Assembly: GCA_028696635.1 (NCBI GenBank)
Contig: JAQVGR010000046.1
Coordinates: 1 to 8,717 of the forward strand
DNA length: 8,717 nt
From: Candidatus Krumholzibacteriia bacterium
GTDB taxonomy: Bacteria; Krumholzibacteriota; Krumholzibacteriia; Krumholzibacteriales; Krumholzibacteriaceae
Reading direction: 5' to 3'
Shown here in pieces: positions 1 through 5,896 of the stretch. A program made the position numbers and the translations under genes. Every line of letters begins with the position of its first letter. Within the stretch, counting starts at the first letter, position 1. Below the pieces are notes generated by a model, which did no database searches, was not told where the DNA came from, and worked only from the letters and a program-made list of their open reading frames with translations.

Positions 1-2
1 TC

Positions 3-1037
3 GCCGCCGCCGCGCTCGCCGTGTCGGCAGGCGGTCCGGCCCGCGCCGAAATCGTCGAGCTCCGGTTCTCGGAGCCCCCCGCCGCCGGTTCGGATATCGA
101 GAGGACGCTGGCCAGTGTCGTCGAGGCCCGGGGGATAGACGTGCGGTACTCCACCGGCGGCCTCTACCTGATCACGCACTACGGCGACCGCACTGAGCTC
201 TTCGAGGCGGAGAACAGGAAGCTGATCGAGGAGCCCTGGATCGGGCAGCCGTGGAGGTTCTGCAGCGTCTACTCTTACGCCGCCGGCGACTCCGTCATCG
301 TAGGGAGGAACTGGGACAACCAGAATGTCGGATCGATCATCGTCAGTCTCTACCGCCCCGAGGGCGGGTACGCCTCCGTTTCGTTTTGCAGGGCGATCGA
401 CCTCGGCTTCGGCGAGAACATCGCCCTGGGCGAGATCGCCGGGAGCCCCTTCGGAGAGCGGCTGTTGCTCGCGCCGTTCTACTGCATGGACGGAATCAAC
501 GAGCGCGGCCTCGTTGTCGCCGTGGCGGGGCTCCGGCAGGCCGAGGTCCGCGGTTCCGGTGACGCGAAGCCGCGGCTCTTCATCTCGTATCTGATCCGCA
601 CGATCCTCGACCGGGCGGGGACGGTCGACGAGGCGCTCCGGCTCGCGGAGGGGTATGTTCCCTTCGATCTGCAGGAGGGGGTGCTGAACGGGCATTTCTT
701 TATCGGCGACGCCTCCGGGCGATCTGCCGTCCTCGAGTACGCAGACGGCGGATGGAGGGTGACGCCGGCCGAACGGTCATGGCAGGTGATGACGACCAGA
801 CCGGTATTCGAAGTCACCGAGGACGACCTGCGCGAATCCTGCTGGCGTTATCGCACGATCTCCGAGGCGCTCGAGCGCACGGGGGGGGCGGCGGACTGGC
901 GGGTGGGGATGGATATGCTGCGAAGCGCGCGCCAGAACGGCACCACCTGGTCCGTCGTCTACTCGCCGGCATCGCCGGACATGCATTTTTGCGTGTACCA
1001 GGAGTGGGACACCGTCTATCATCTGAAAGCGTTCTGA
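3..1037 (+). CDS. Exported Ntn-type linear amide C-N hydrolase (5' truncated)
   Basis: The reading frame is open to the left edge. The first visible codons (3-20) encode AAAALA and run straight into VSAGGPARA, which reads as a signal-peptide core ending in an Ala-x-Ala site before EIVEL. The gene therefore begins upstream, and the GTG at 21 is an internal valine. Counting that valine as residue 1, Cys81 (codon 261-263) in FCSVYS is the likely autocatalytic nucleophile. It is followed by GRNWD (95-99), and then by DGINERGL and GHFFIGDASGRSAVLE. These elements match the choloylglycine hydrolase / acid ceramidase-like superfamily, which cleaves linear amide bonds after self-cleavage exposes the Cys. 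A propeptide of about 70 residues would precede it here. The substrate cannot be read from sequence. The C-terminal TWSVVYSPA block looks intact. A run of eight G (881-888) lies inside the gene without breaking the frame. It is followed after 28 bases by a membrane-protein gene. Family assignment is fairly sure and the substrate is unknown. Confidence 0.82.
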   Translation, partial: AAAALAVSAGGPARAEIVELRFSEPPAAGSDIERTLASVVEARGIDVRYSTGGLYLITHYGDRTELFEAENRKLIEEPWIGQPWRFCSVYSYAAGDSVIVGRNWDNQNVGSIIVSLYRPEGGYASVSFCRAIDLGFGENIALGEIAGSPFGERLLLAPFYCMDGINERGLVVAVAGLRQAEVRGSGDAKPRLFISYLIRTILDRAGTVDEALRLAEGYVPFDLQEGVLNGHFFIGDASGRSAVLEYADGGWRVTPAERSWQVMTTRPVFEVTEDDLRESCWRYRTISEALERTGGAADWRVGMDMLRSARQNGTTWSVVYSPASPDMHFCVYQEWDTVYHLKAF

Positions 1038-1065
1038 TCGTCGGTTCGGACGGCGGGGAGGAGCG

Positions 1066-1407
1066 ATGACCGGTCGCAAAGGCGATGTACTGCGCTGGTG
1101 CCCGCGGGTCCTCGGGATCTGCGTCGCAGTCTTCATCGGCCTCTTCGCCCTCGATTCGGTGGGGGACGGAATCGTTCCCTTCCTCATCCACCTGATTCCC
1201 GCCTTCGCGCTACTCGCGGTCGCTCTCGTCTCGTATCGATGGGAGTGGATCGGCGGGATCGTCTTCACCGGGCTCGGGATCGTCTACGCGGTCGGCGCGC
1301 GCCGGCACCTCGACTGGGTCCTGATCATCTCCGGCCCGCTGATCCTCACCGGGCTGCTGTTCTTCCTCAGCCGCCGAGCGCGGCGGCGCACGGGGGCGTC
1401 GTCATGA
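1066..1407 (+). CDS. Small four-helix membrane protein, DUF7670-like
   Basis: This 113-residue protein has four predicted membrane helices at about residues 12-30, 36-56, 60-77 and 84-101, with a basic N-terminus and a basic tail (RRARRR). The spaced motifs GLFALDSVG, LIHLIPAF, YRWEWIGGIVF and IISGPLILTGLLFF match my recollection of the uncharacterised DUF7670 family, whose role is unknown; a domain search would settle this. The ATG at 1066 has a strong SD (GGGAGGAG, 1056-1063). Its stop overlaps the start of the next gene as ATGA (1404-1407), so translation of the two is probably coupled. Sitting between two exported hydrolases, it could be a membrane partner or helper for one of them, but that is only inference from position. 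Confidence 0.78.
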   Translation: MTGRKGDVLRWCPRVLGICVAVFIGLFALDSVGDGIVPFLIHLIPAFALLAVALVSYRWEWIGGIVFTGLGIVYAVGARRHLDWVLIISGPLILTGLLFFLSRRARRRTGASS

Positions 1408-2582
1408 ACGGATATTCCCGCAGAGAGTTCCTCGGGCAATGCTGCGCCGCCGCCGCCGGCGCCGTCCTGCTCCCGCTGGCGGGTTGCGGCTCGCGGCACG
1501 AGGGGGTGCTCGACGTCCCGCCGATCGGGTACCCGACCGTCGCCGCCTCCGGCTCGCATTACGAGATCGGACGGACTATCGGGACGGCGATGCGCGGCCG
1601 CATCCTCGGCCACCTGCGGTACGCCGCCGATTTCCGCGACAGCGTGGCGTATCTCGAGGGGGAGGGAGCGCGGACGCTCGAGCGGATGCTCTCCCGCTCG
1701 CGCGAGGCCTTCCCCCATCTGATCGAGGAGATGGCGGGGATGGCCGAGGCGCTCGAGATCCCGTTCATGCATCTGTTCGCCTTCAACTGCCGCTCGGAGA
1801 TCGAGATCATGCGCAACCCGCCGGGGTGCTCGACGATCGCGATCAGCGACGGCGACAGGACGATCCTCGCGCACAACGAGGACGGGAGCGATCTCAACAT
1901 CGGCAGGATGTTCCTCGCGCGGGTCTCTCCGCCGGGCGGCGTGAGCTTCCTCGCCTTCGTCTATCCCGGGCTGCTCCCGGGGAACGGCCCGGCGGTGAAC
2001 AGCCGCGGGATCGTCGAGACGACGAACTACATACAGCCGTACCGCGTCGCCGACGGGATCCCGCGGTACCTGATCAGCCGGGCGATCCTCGAGGCGAAGG
2101 ACCTCGACGAGGCGGTGGGGCTGGCCACGATGAGCCCGCGAGCCTTCCCGTTCCACCACAACCTCGTCTCGCTGGGCGAGGGGCGGATCCTCTCCGTCGA
2201 GACGGCGGCCTGGCCGGAGCAGCGCTCCGACGTCATCGAGGTGAGGGGACTCTACATCCACACGAACCATTTCCTGCACCCGGAGATGAGCGGGCCGGGC
2301 CCCGACGGGAAGCGGCCGTTCGACATCCCGTACGTCTCCTCGACGACGCGGCTGGACGTGCTCGCGCGAGCGGTCGAGAGCGGGGGCGAGCCCTCGAACG
2401 AGAAGGGGATCCTCGACCTGCTCGCCCTTCACGAGGGGCGCCCGTACAGCCCCTGCCGCCATCCCGAGGGGAACGTGCGCGGGGCGACCCTCGGCACGGC
2501 GGTTTTCACGGCCCCCGGGAGGCGCATGGTCCTCTATCACGGGAACCCGTGCAAGCATCTCAGGAAGGAGCACGCGCTGTGA
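1404..2582 (+). CDS. Tat-exported lipoprotein of the C45 Ntn acyltransferase/hydrolase family
   Basis: The product is 392 residues, starting at the ATG that overlaps the upstream stop. The reading frame is open further upstream, but that stretch is arginine-rich shadow of the previous gene. The N-terminus shows a twin-arginine motif (SRREFL, residues 5-10), a hydrophobic core and a lipobox LAGC with Cys28, so the protein is expected to be exported folded and lipid-anchored. The body matches the C45 family (acyl-CoA:6-aminopenicillanic acid acyltransferase-like): a helical leader beginning SHYEIGRTIGTAMRGRI, FNCRSEIE, the probable nucleophile Cys142 in GCSTIAI (codon 1827-1829), and AHNEDG (156-161). 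Family members cleave themselves before the Cys and then act on amide bonds; here that would leave a lipidated propeptide of about 114 residues after signal removal. The natural substrate is unknown. Together with the first gene it gives this operon two Ntn hydrolases. Its end overlaps the next start as GTGA. Confidence 0.85.
   Translation: MNGYSRREFLGQCCAAAAGAVLLPLAGCGSRHEGVLDVPPIGYPTVAASGSHYEIGRTIGTAMRGRILGHLRYAADFRDSVAYLEGEGARTLERMLSRSREAFPHLIEEMAGMAEALEIPFMHLFAFNCRSEIEIMRNPPGCSTIAISDGDRTILAHNEDGSDLNIGRMFLARVSPPGGVSFLAFVYPGLLPGNGPAVNSRGIVETTNYIQPYRVADGIPRYLISRAILEAKDLDEAVGLATMSPRAFPFHHNLVSLGEGRILSVETAAWPEQRSDVIEVRGLYIHTNHFLHPEMSGPGPDGKRPFDIPYVSSTTRLDVLARAVESGGEPSNEKGILDLLALHEGRPYSPCRHPEGNVRGATLGTAVFTAPGRRMVLYHGNPCKHLRKEHAL
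2562..2570 (+). promoter_or_regulatory. Ribosome binding site deciding the GTG start of the macro-domain gene
   Basis: AGGAAGGAG lies eight bases before the GTG at 2579, inside the last codons of the C45 gene. The macro-domain fold needs residues that begin only about ten codons after that GTG, and there is no ATG in a suitable place. The SD plus the 4-base GTGA overlap therefore fixes the start. Confidence 0.75.
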
Positions 2583-3124
2583 GCGGACGTCCGGAAGCGC
2601 TGAAGGGTCGGATCGAGGTCGTGCAGGGGGACATCACGAAACTCGAGGTCGACGCGATCGTCAACGCGGCGAACCGGTCGCTGCTCGGGGGCGGCGGGGT
2701 GGACGGCGCGATTCACCGCGCCGCCGGGCCGCAGCTGCTCGCCGAGTGCCGCGGGCTCGGCGGCTGCGAGACGGGGGAGGCGAAGGTCACGAAGGGATAC
2801 CGCCTCCGGGCCCGGTGGGTGATCCACACGGTCGGCCCGGTCTGGTCGGGGGGCGGGAGCGGGGAGCGCGACCTTCTCGCCTCGTGCTACCGGCGCTCCC
2901 TCGAGGAGGCCGCGGGGCTGGGCGCGGAGACGATCGCTTTCCCCGCCATCAGCTGCGGGGTCTACCGGTTCCCGCCGGCGCAGGCCGCGTCGATCGCCGT
3001 CGCGGAGATCCGCCGGTTCCTTGCGGCGAACGATCTGCCGGAGCGGGTCCTGCTCGTCGCCTACGACGCGGGGATGAGGGACGTGCTCGAAAAGGCTCTT
3101 TCCACAGCGCACCTGGAGGAATGA
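2579..3124 (+). CDS. Macro-domain protein, probable O-acetyl-ADP-ribose deacetylase type
   Basis: This 181-residue protein is essentially one macro domain. Visible hallmarks are VVQGDIT (14-20), DAIVNAAN with NAAN at 29-32, the glycine loop GGGGVDGAIH (37-46), VIHTVGPVW (81-89) and the second ligand loop ISCGVYRFP (124-132). These form the ADP-ribose pocket, and the NAAN Asn plus GGVDGAI loop are typical of the YmdB/MacroD-type group that removes acetyl from O-acetyl-ADP-ribose or mono-ADP-ribose from proteins. No export signal is seen, so it should be cytosolic. Its length is about that of single-domain bacterial members. It begins at a GTG overlapping the upstream stop. The following gene starts one base after its TGA. 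Why a cytosolic ADP-ribose hydrolase sits among exported amide hydrolases is not clear; it may be a passenger housekeeping gene. Confidence 0.92.
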   Translation: MSGRPEALKGRIEVVQGDITKLEVDAIVNAANRSLLGGGGVDGAIHRAAGPQLLAECRGLGGCETGEAKVTKGYRLRARWVIHTVGPVWSGGGSGERDLLASCYRRSLEEAAGLGAETIAFPAISCGVYRFPPAQAASIAVAEIRRFLAANDLPERVLLVAYDAGMRDVLEKALSTAHLEE

Positions 3125-3125
3125 G

Positions 3126-3485
3126 ATGAATCCGAAATACCTGCTGATGATCGCCGTGGGATCCGTGATCGGAGTCGCCGCATCGTTCGCCGGGCTCGGC
3201 GGCGGGTTCCTGATCGTGCCGCTGCTCCTGTTCATGGGGTACTCGGCGCAGAAGGCGGTCGGCACCTCGTTTCTCGCGATACTCGTGATCTCGGTCTCGG
3301 CCCTTCTCGCCCACAACAAGCTCGCCAACGTCGACTGGCGCATCGGCCTGTTCCTCGGAGTCGGGGGGATCGTCGGGGCCCAGATCGGGCCGCGGCTTCT
3401 GGAGCAGGTCCCGACGGGGAGCTTCAAGCGGATCTTCGCCGTCGTCCTCGTCGGGCTGGCGGCGTACCTCTTCTTCCAGAAGTAG
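3126..3485 (+). CDS. Half-length TauE/SafE-family membrane protein
   Basis: The protein is 119 residues with about four membrane helices. The first half carries the family signature GLGGGFLIVPLLL (23-35), then AVGTSFLAI (44-52) and a VGGIVGAQIGPRLL stretch (79-92), ending in a helix that finishes in FFQK. Full TauE/SafE permeases, implicated in moving sulfite, sulfoacetate or other organic anions, have two such repeats and about 240-270 residues. Only one repeat is present here, and it starts and stops cleanly. That points to a genuine half-size protein, possibly working as a dimer, rather than a broken gene. The SD GGAGGA (3116-3121) precedes the ATG. The alternative ATG at 3121 meets a stop after one codon. 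The substrate cannot be predicted from this sequence. The next gene follows after 11 bases. Confidence 0.85.
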   Translation: MNPKYLLMIAVGSVIGVAASFAGLGGGFLIVPLLLFMGYSAQKAVGTSFLAILVISVSALLAHNKLANVDWRIGLFLGVGGIVGAQIGPRLLEQVPTGSFKRIFAVVLVGLAAYLFFQK

Positions 3486-3496
3486 GGGGAGGCGAC

Positions 3497-4906
3497 ATGC
3501 GGAGACGGGTATTGGCGATACGTTCGGTCTGCGCCCTGGCGCTGTGTGCAATGGCGTGCCTCGCCGGCGGCACGAACGGGAGAGAGCTCTCCGAGGAAAC
3601 GATCCGAACGAGGATCAGGGCCATCGAGTCGCTCGCGGGGGCGAAGGACGAGCAGGCCCTGCAGTCGTTCATCGATGATCATCTGAGCGGATCGCTCGTC
3701 GAGTCGACCGATCGGGAGGAGCTGCTCTCGATGCTGCGCACGATAGGGCGGGCAGCAGCCGGCGCCGGGGATGTCATGGTGTCCCCCGCGGGAGAAGGGA
3801 TCGTACTCTCGCTTCGCGGGGCGCTCGACCTCGACGTGCGGTTCGCGCTCGAGGAGGACGAGCCGCACCGCATCGCGGCGCTGACGATAGACACCGAGGT
3901 CGAGGGCCCCGGCGGGCCCGAGGCCGTTTCGGTGGCGCCGATCGCCTGGGACGATCTCGCCGCGCGGCTCGAGGAAGAGGAAGAGGCCGGCTTCTCGGGG
4001 ACGGTGCTCGTGGTGCGCGACGGCCGCGTCGTGCTGCACGAGGGGTACGGCATGGCCGATTCGCAAAGAGGAACCCCGAACACGCGCGAGACGATCTACT
4101 GCATCGGCTCCACCGCGATCGATTTCACCAGGGCGGCGGTCCTGCTGCTGATGGACGAGGGGAAGCTGAGGCTCTCCGAGCCGGTCTCGCGATTCTTCTC
4201 CGATACGCCGCCGGACAAGGCCTCGATGACGATCGCTCAGCTGATGACGGGGCGCTCGGGGCTCCCCGACTTCCACCACGATCCCGACAAGGACGCCGAC
4301 TACGACCTCACGTGGATCGACCGCGGCGAGGCGGTGCGCCGGATCCTCGCCGCCCCCCTGCTGTTCGCGCCGGGCGAGGGAGAAGCGCATTCCCACTCCG
4401 CCTTCGTCCTGCTCGCAGCGGTGGTAGAGACCGCCTCGGGGATGTCGTACCGGGATTTCCTGCGGGAGCGCTTCTTCGAGCCGCTCGGCCTGGGCAGTAC
4501 CGGCTTCTACGGCCCCGATCCGCACCTGCCGGCGGAACGCATGGCGGTCGGCTACGGGCCGAGCCGCGCCGGGGAGCCCAACATCCCGGCGAACTGGGGG
4601 CCGACCTCGTGGCTCGTGATGGGGAGCGGAGGGATGGTCTCGAACCCCGGCGACATGCATCGGTGGCTGGAAGCGGTACACTCCGGAGGGCTGCTCTCAG
4701 GAGAAGCCATCGATCTGTACGGACGCGGAAACGTGCTGGCGGGGGGGAGCGACCGGGGATTCCTGTTCATCTACATCGACGACCCGCTGAACACGGTGCT
4801 GCTGAGCAGCAACGCGCATGCCGGACGCGGCGACCGCGCGAGCGCCCTCGCGAGGGCGCTCGTGGGGCTCGTCGCCTCGGGCGACGGCGGTGACAAGGAG
4901 GAATGA
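3497..4906 (+). CDS. Exported serine-beta-lactamase-fold protein with degraded catalytic motifs
   Basis: The 469-residue product begins with a basic n-region and hydrophobic core (residues 1-24), so it is exported. A lipoprotein form at Cys21 is possible, but AMAC is a poor lipobox. Residues about 30-150 form a separate N-terminal region of unknown fold. From about 152 the class C beta-lactamase / serine hydrolase (AmpC, EstB-like) pattern is clear: FSGTVLVVRDGRVVLHEGYG, GKLRLSEPVSRFF, IAQLMTGRSGLPDF, FAPGE, MSYRDFLRERFFEPLGLGSTGF and GSGGMVSNPGDMHRW. The catalytic positions are altered. The SxxK motif reads STAI (205-208), so the lysine is isoleucine. The YxN position reads HSH (298-300). 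The usual HxG near 415-420 reads AGGSDR. The rest of the fold is well kept and the frame is intact, which suggests a non-catalytic or changed-function member. SD GGGGGAGG (3485-3492) supports the ATG. It overlaps the next gene by ATGA. Confidence 0.85.
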   Translation: MRRRVLAIRSVCALALCAMACLAGGTNGRELSEETIRTRIRAIESLAGAKDEQALQSFIDDHLSGSLVESTDREELLSMLRTIGRAAAGAGDVMVSPAGEGIVLSLRGALDLDVRFALEEDEPHRIAALTIDTEVEGPGGPEAVSVAPIAWDDLAARLEEEEEAGFSGTVLVVRDGRVVLHEGYGMADSQRGTPNTRETIYCIGSTAIDFTRAAVLLLMDEGKLRLSEPVSRFFSDTPPDKASMTIAQLMTGRSGLPDFHHDPDKDADYDLTWIDRGEAVRRILAAPLLFAPGEGEAHSHSAFVLLAAVVETASGMSYRDFLRERFFEPLGLGSTGFYGPDPHLPAERMAVGYGPSRAGEPNIPANWGPTSWLVMGSGGMVSNPGDMHRWLEAVHSGGLLSGEAIDLYGRGNVLAGGSDRGFLFIYIDDPLNTVLLSSNAHAGRGDRASALARALVGLVASGDGGDKEE

Positions 4907-5280
4907 TGAGCGACGCGCCCGTGTACACCTCGAAGAGCACGGTCAGGAGCCTCTGGCAGGAGTACCGGATCTACGACGACCGCGTCGAGTTCGACACGAA
5001 GTTCGGGATGATGACGGTCCCCTTCGATCACATCGAGGGCGTTGAGATCTCCGAGTCGGAGGTGAAGGGGCTGCTGCGCGGGGACCTGCATCTGAAGGGG
5101 TTCCGGCCTGCCCTGAAGCTCGACTGGGCGAACTTCCTCGAGCACGTCGTCCTCGACAAGAGGGAGGGGTACGTGCGCCGGCTTCTCTTCACGCCGGACG
5201 ACCTCGGCGCCTTCACCGACGCACTGAACAAGGCCCTCGAGGGATACCGGAAGAGCCGGGGGAAGCGATCGTCCGGTTGA
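4903..5280 (+). CDS. Small PH-domain-like protein of unknown function
   Basis: This is a 125-residue soluble protein without signal or membrane segment. Residues 20-50 (EYRIYDDRVEFDTKFG, then VPFDHIEGVEI) give the alternating-strand pattern of bacterial PH-like domains. LHLKGFRPALKLDW supplies further strands, and the terminal stretch TPDDLGAFTDALNKAL looks like the closing helix. No catalytic residues are evident, so a binding or scaffold role is likely. Two consecutive ATGs are available (4903 and 4906). The SD AAGGAGG (4895-4901) is better spaced for the second, but either gives almost the same protein. The first overlaps the upstream stop, so it is coupled to the serine-hydrolase-like gene and ends the operon. 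The -35 box of the next promoter overlaps its stop codon. Confidence 0.75.
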   Translation: MMSDAPVYTSKSTVRSLWQEYRIYDDRVEFDTKFGMMTVPFDHIEGVEISESEVKGLLRGDLHLKGFRPALKLDWANFLEHVVLDKREGYVRRLLFTPDDLGAFTDALNKALEGYRKSRGKRSSG

Positions 5281-5304
5281 CGTTTTCCGGATGGAGAGTA
5301 TATT
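5277..5304 (+). promoter_or_regulatory. Sigma70-type promoter for the secreted-protein genes
   Basis: TTGACG (5277-5282) and TATATT (5299-5304) each match consensus at five of six positions, with a 16-base spacer. They lie in the only A+T-rich patch of this part of the window. The -35 box overlaps the TGA of the PH-like gene. Transcription would start near 5310-5312, about 40 bases before the ATG at 5350. A second possible -10, TTATAG (5307-5312), lies just downstream. Confidence 0.7.
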
Positions 5305-5320
5305 CCTTATAGGCCGACCG

Positions 5321-5334
5321 GGTGAGCGCTCGCC
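5321..5334 (+). promoter_or_regulatory. Palindrome in the 5' leader: operator or stem-loop
   Basis: GGTGAGCGCTCGCC is a 14-base palindrome with a single T/G mismatch that becomes a G-U pair in RNA. As RNA it can form a five-pair stem with a GCGC loop. It begins about ten bases after the predicted transcription start and ends five bases before the SD GGAGG (5339-5343). It could be a repressor site or an mRNA leader hairpin; sequence alone does not decide. Confidence 0.45.
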
Positions 5335-5349
5335 ATATGGAGGGGTGTC

Positions 5350-5832
5350 ATGAGTGCTCCGCATATTCGCTCGGCGATGTCCCGTCACAGAACCGTATTC
5401 ATGCCCTTCGCAGCCCTGGTGTTTCTCTGCATCGGGGGGTCCGCCCTGGGCGCGGGGATCCAGATCATCCCCGCCGATCCTACCGACCATGATTACATCG
5501 TTATCAGGATCATAGGGGCTCGGCCGGATACCTGCTGGCGGCTGGGCGGTTTCCAGTGCCTGCCCGTGGAGGGAAACACGTTCCCGGTCAGCGTCTTCTG
5601 GGTGGATGATTGGGAGCCCGGCCTCGGGTGCGGGGACATGATCGTCGACTTCGTCGAGCACTGCTGCCCGGGGGTCTTGCTCCCGCCGGGGACGTACACC
5701 GTCGTCGTGACCGAGCACAACGACTCGCTGAGGGAAACGGGTACGTTCGTGACGACGCTCGAGTTCACGATCGATTCGGTTATCGGCATGCGCCAGGCGA
5801 GCTGGGGCGCGATCAAGATGATCCACCGGTAG
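5350..5832 (+). CDS. Secreted Ig-like cysteine-containing protein, function unknown
   Basis: The protein is 160 residues, first in its transcript. A signal peptide occupies about residues 12-35, with a likely cut in SALGA/GIQ. The mature part begins IIPADPTDHDYIVIRI and continues with alternating short strands ending LPPGTYTVVVTEHNDS and TTLEFTID. This is the look of a single immunoglobulin-like beta sandwich. Five cysteines follow the signal (62, 70, 94, 105, 106), so disulfides are likely. The last ten residues, SWGAIKMIHR, stand apart from the domain; I recall similar Trp-Gly-x-hydrophobic-Lys tails on secreted proteins of related uncultured phyla, and they could be a sorting or processing tag, but this is from memory. 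SD GGAGG six bases before the ATG supports 5350; an in-frame ATG at 5377 would give a shorter n-region. No enzyme motif is seen. Confidence 0.78.
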   Translation: MSAPHIRSAMSRHRTVFMPFAALVFLCIGGSALGAGIQIIPADPTDHDYIVIRIIGARPDTCWRLGGFQCLPVEGNTFPVSVFWVDDWEPGLGCGDMIVDFVEHCCPGVLLPPGTYTVVVTEHNDSLRETGTFVTTLEFTIDSVIGMRQASWGAIKMIHR

Positions 5833-5855
5833 GCGCCGGGCGCAGGTGGCTCCTT

Positions 5856-5881
5856 GCGCGGACGCATCGCCCGATCCGCGC
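5856..5881 (+). promoter_or_regulatory. Intergenic stem-loop directly before a ribosome binding site
   Basis: GCGCGGA (5856-5862) and TCCGCGC (5875-5881) are exact reverse complements separated by 12 bases. The stem ends immediately before the SD GGGAGGA (5882-5888) of the dockerin-bearing gene. There is no T tract, so it is not a standard terminator. It may protect or separate the downstream message, or modulate translation. In DNA this GC-rich, chance is a real alternative. Confidence 0.4.
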
Positions 5882-5896
5882 GGGAGGACGATACGC

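Noticed and set aside
21..23. GTG as the true start of the first hydrolase
   Set aside because: It lies in the middle of a signal-peptide core that continues upstream in frame, and there is no SD before it.
1098..1403. Upstream extension of the C45 gene frame
   Set aside because: The extra 102 residues are an Arg/Pro-rich out-of-frame reading of the four-helix membrane protein. They would place the Tat signal in the middle of a protein.
1284..2573. Minus-strand open frame opposite the C45 gene
   Set aside because: Its sequence is a charged Arg/His/Asp-rich shadow of the real gene, which has Tat, lipobox and Ntn motifs.
1439..2578. Upstream extension of the macro-domain frame
   Set aside because: It is an Arg-rich shadow of the C45 gene. 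The SD and GTGA overlap at 2579 define the real start.
2537..4681. Long open frame on the minus strand (714 codons)
   Set aside because: It is antisense to four convincing genes, and is rich in Arg, His, Pro and Asp with no domain pattern, as expected from the complement of GC-rich coding DNA.
5833..5843. GCGCC-G-GGCGC inverted repeat after the Ig-like gene, considered as a terminator
   Set aside because: The loop would be one base and no T run follows. It is probably composition-driven.
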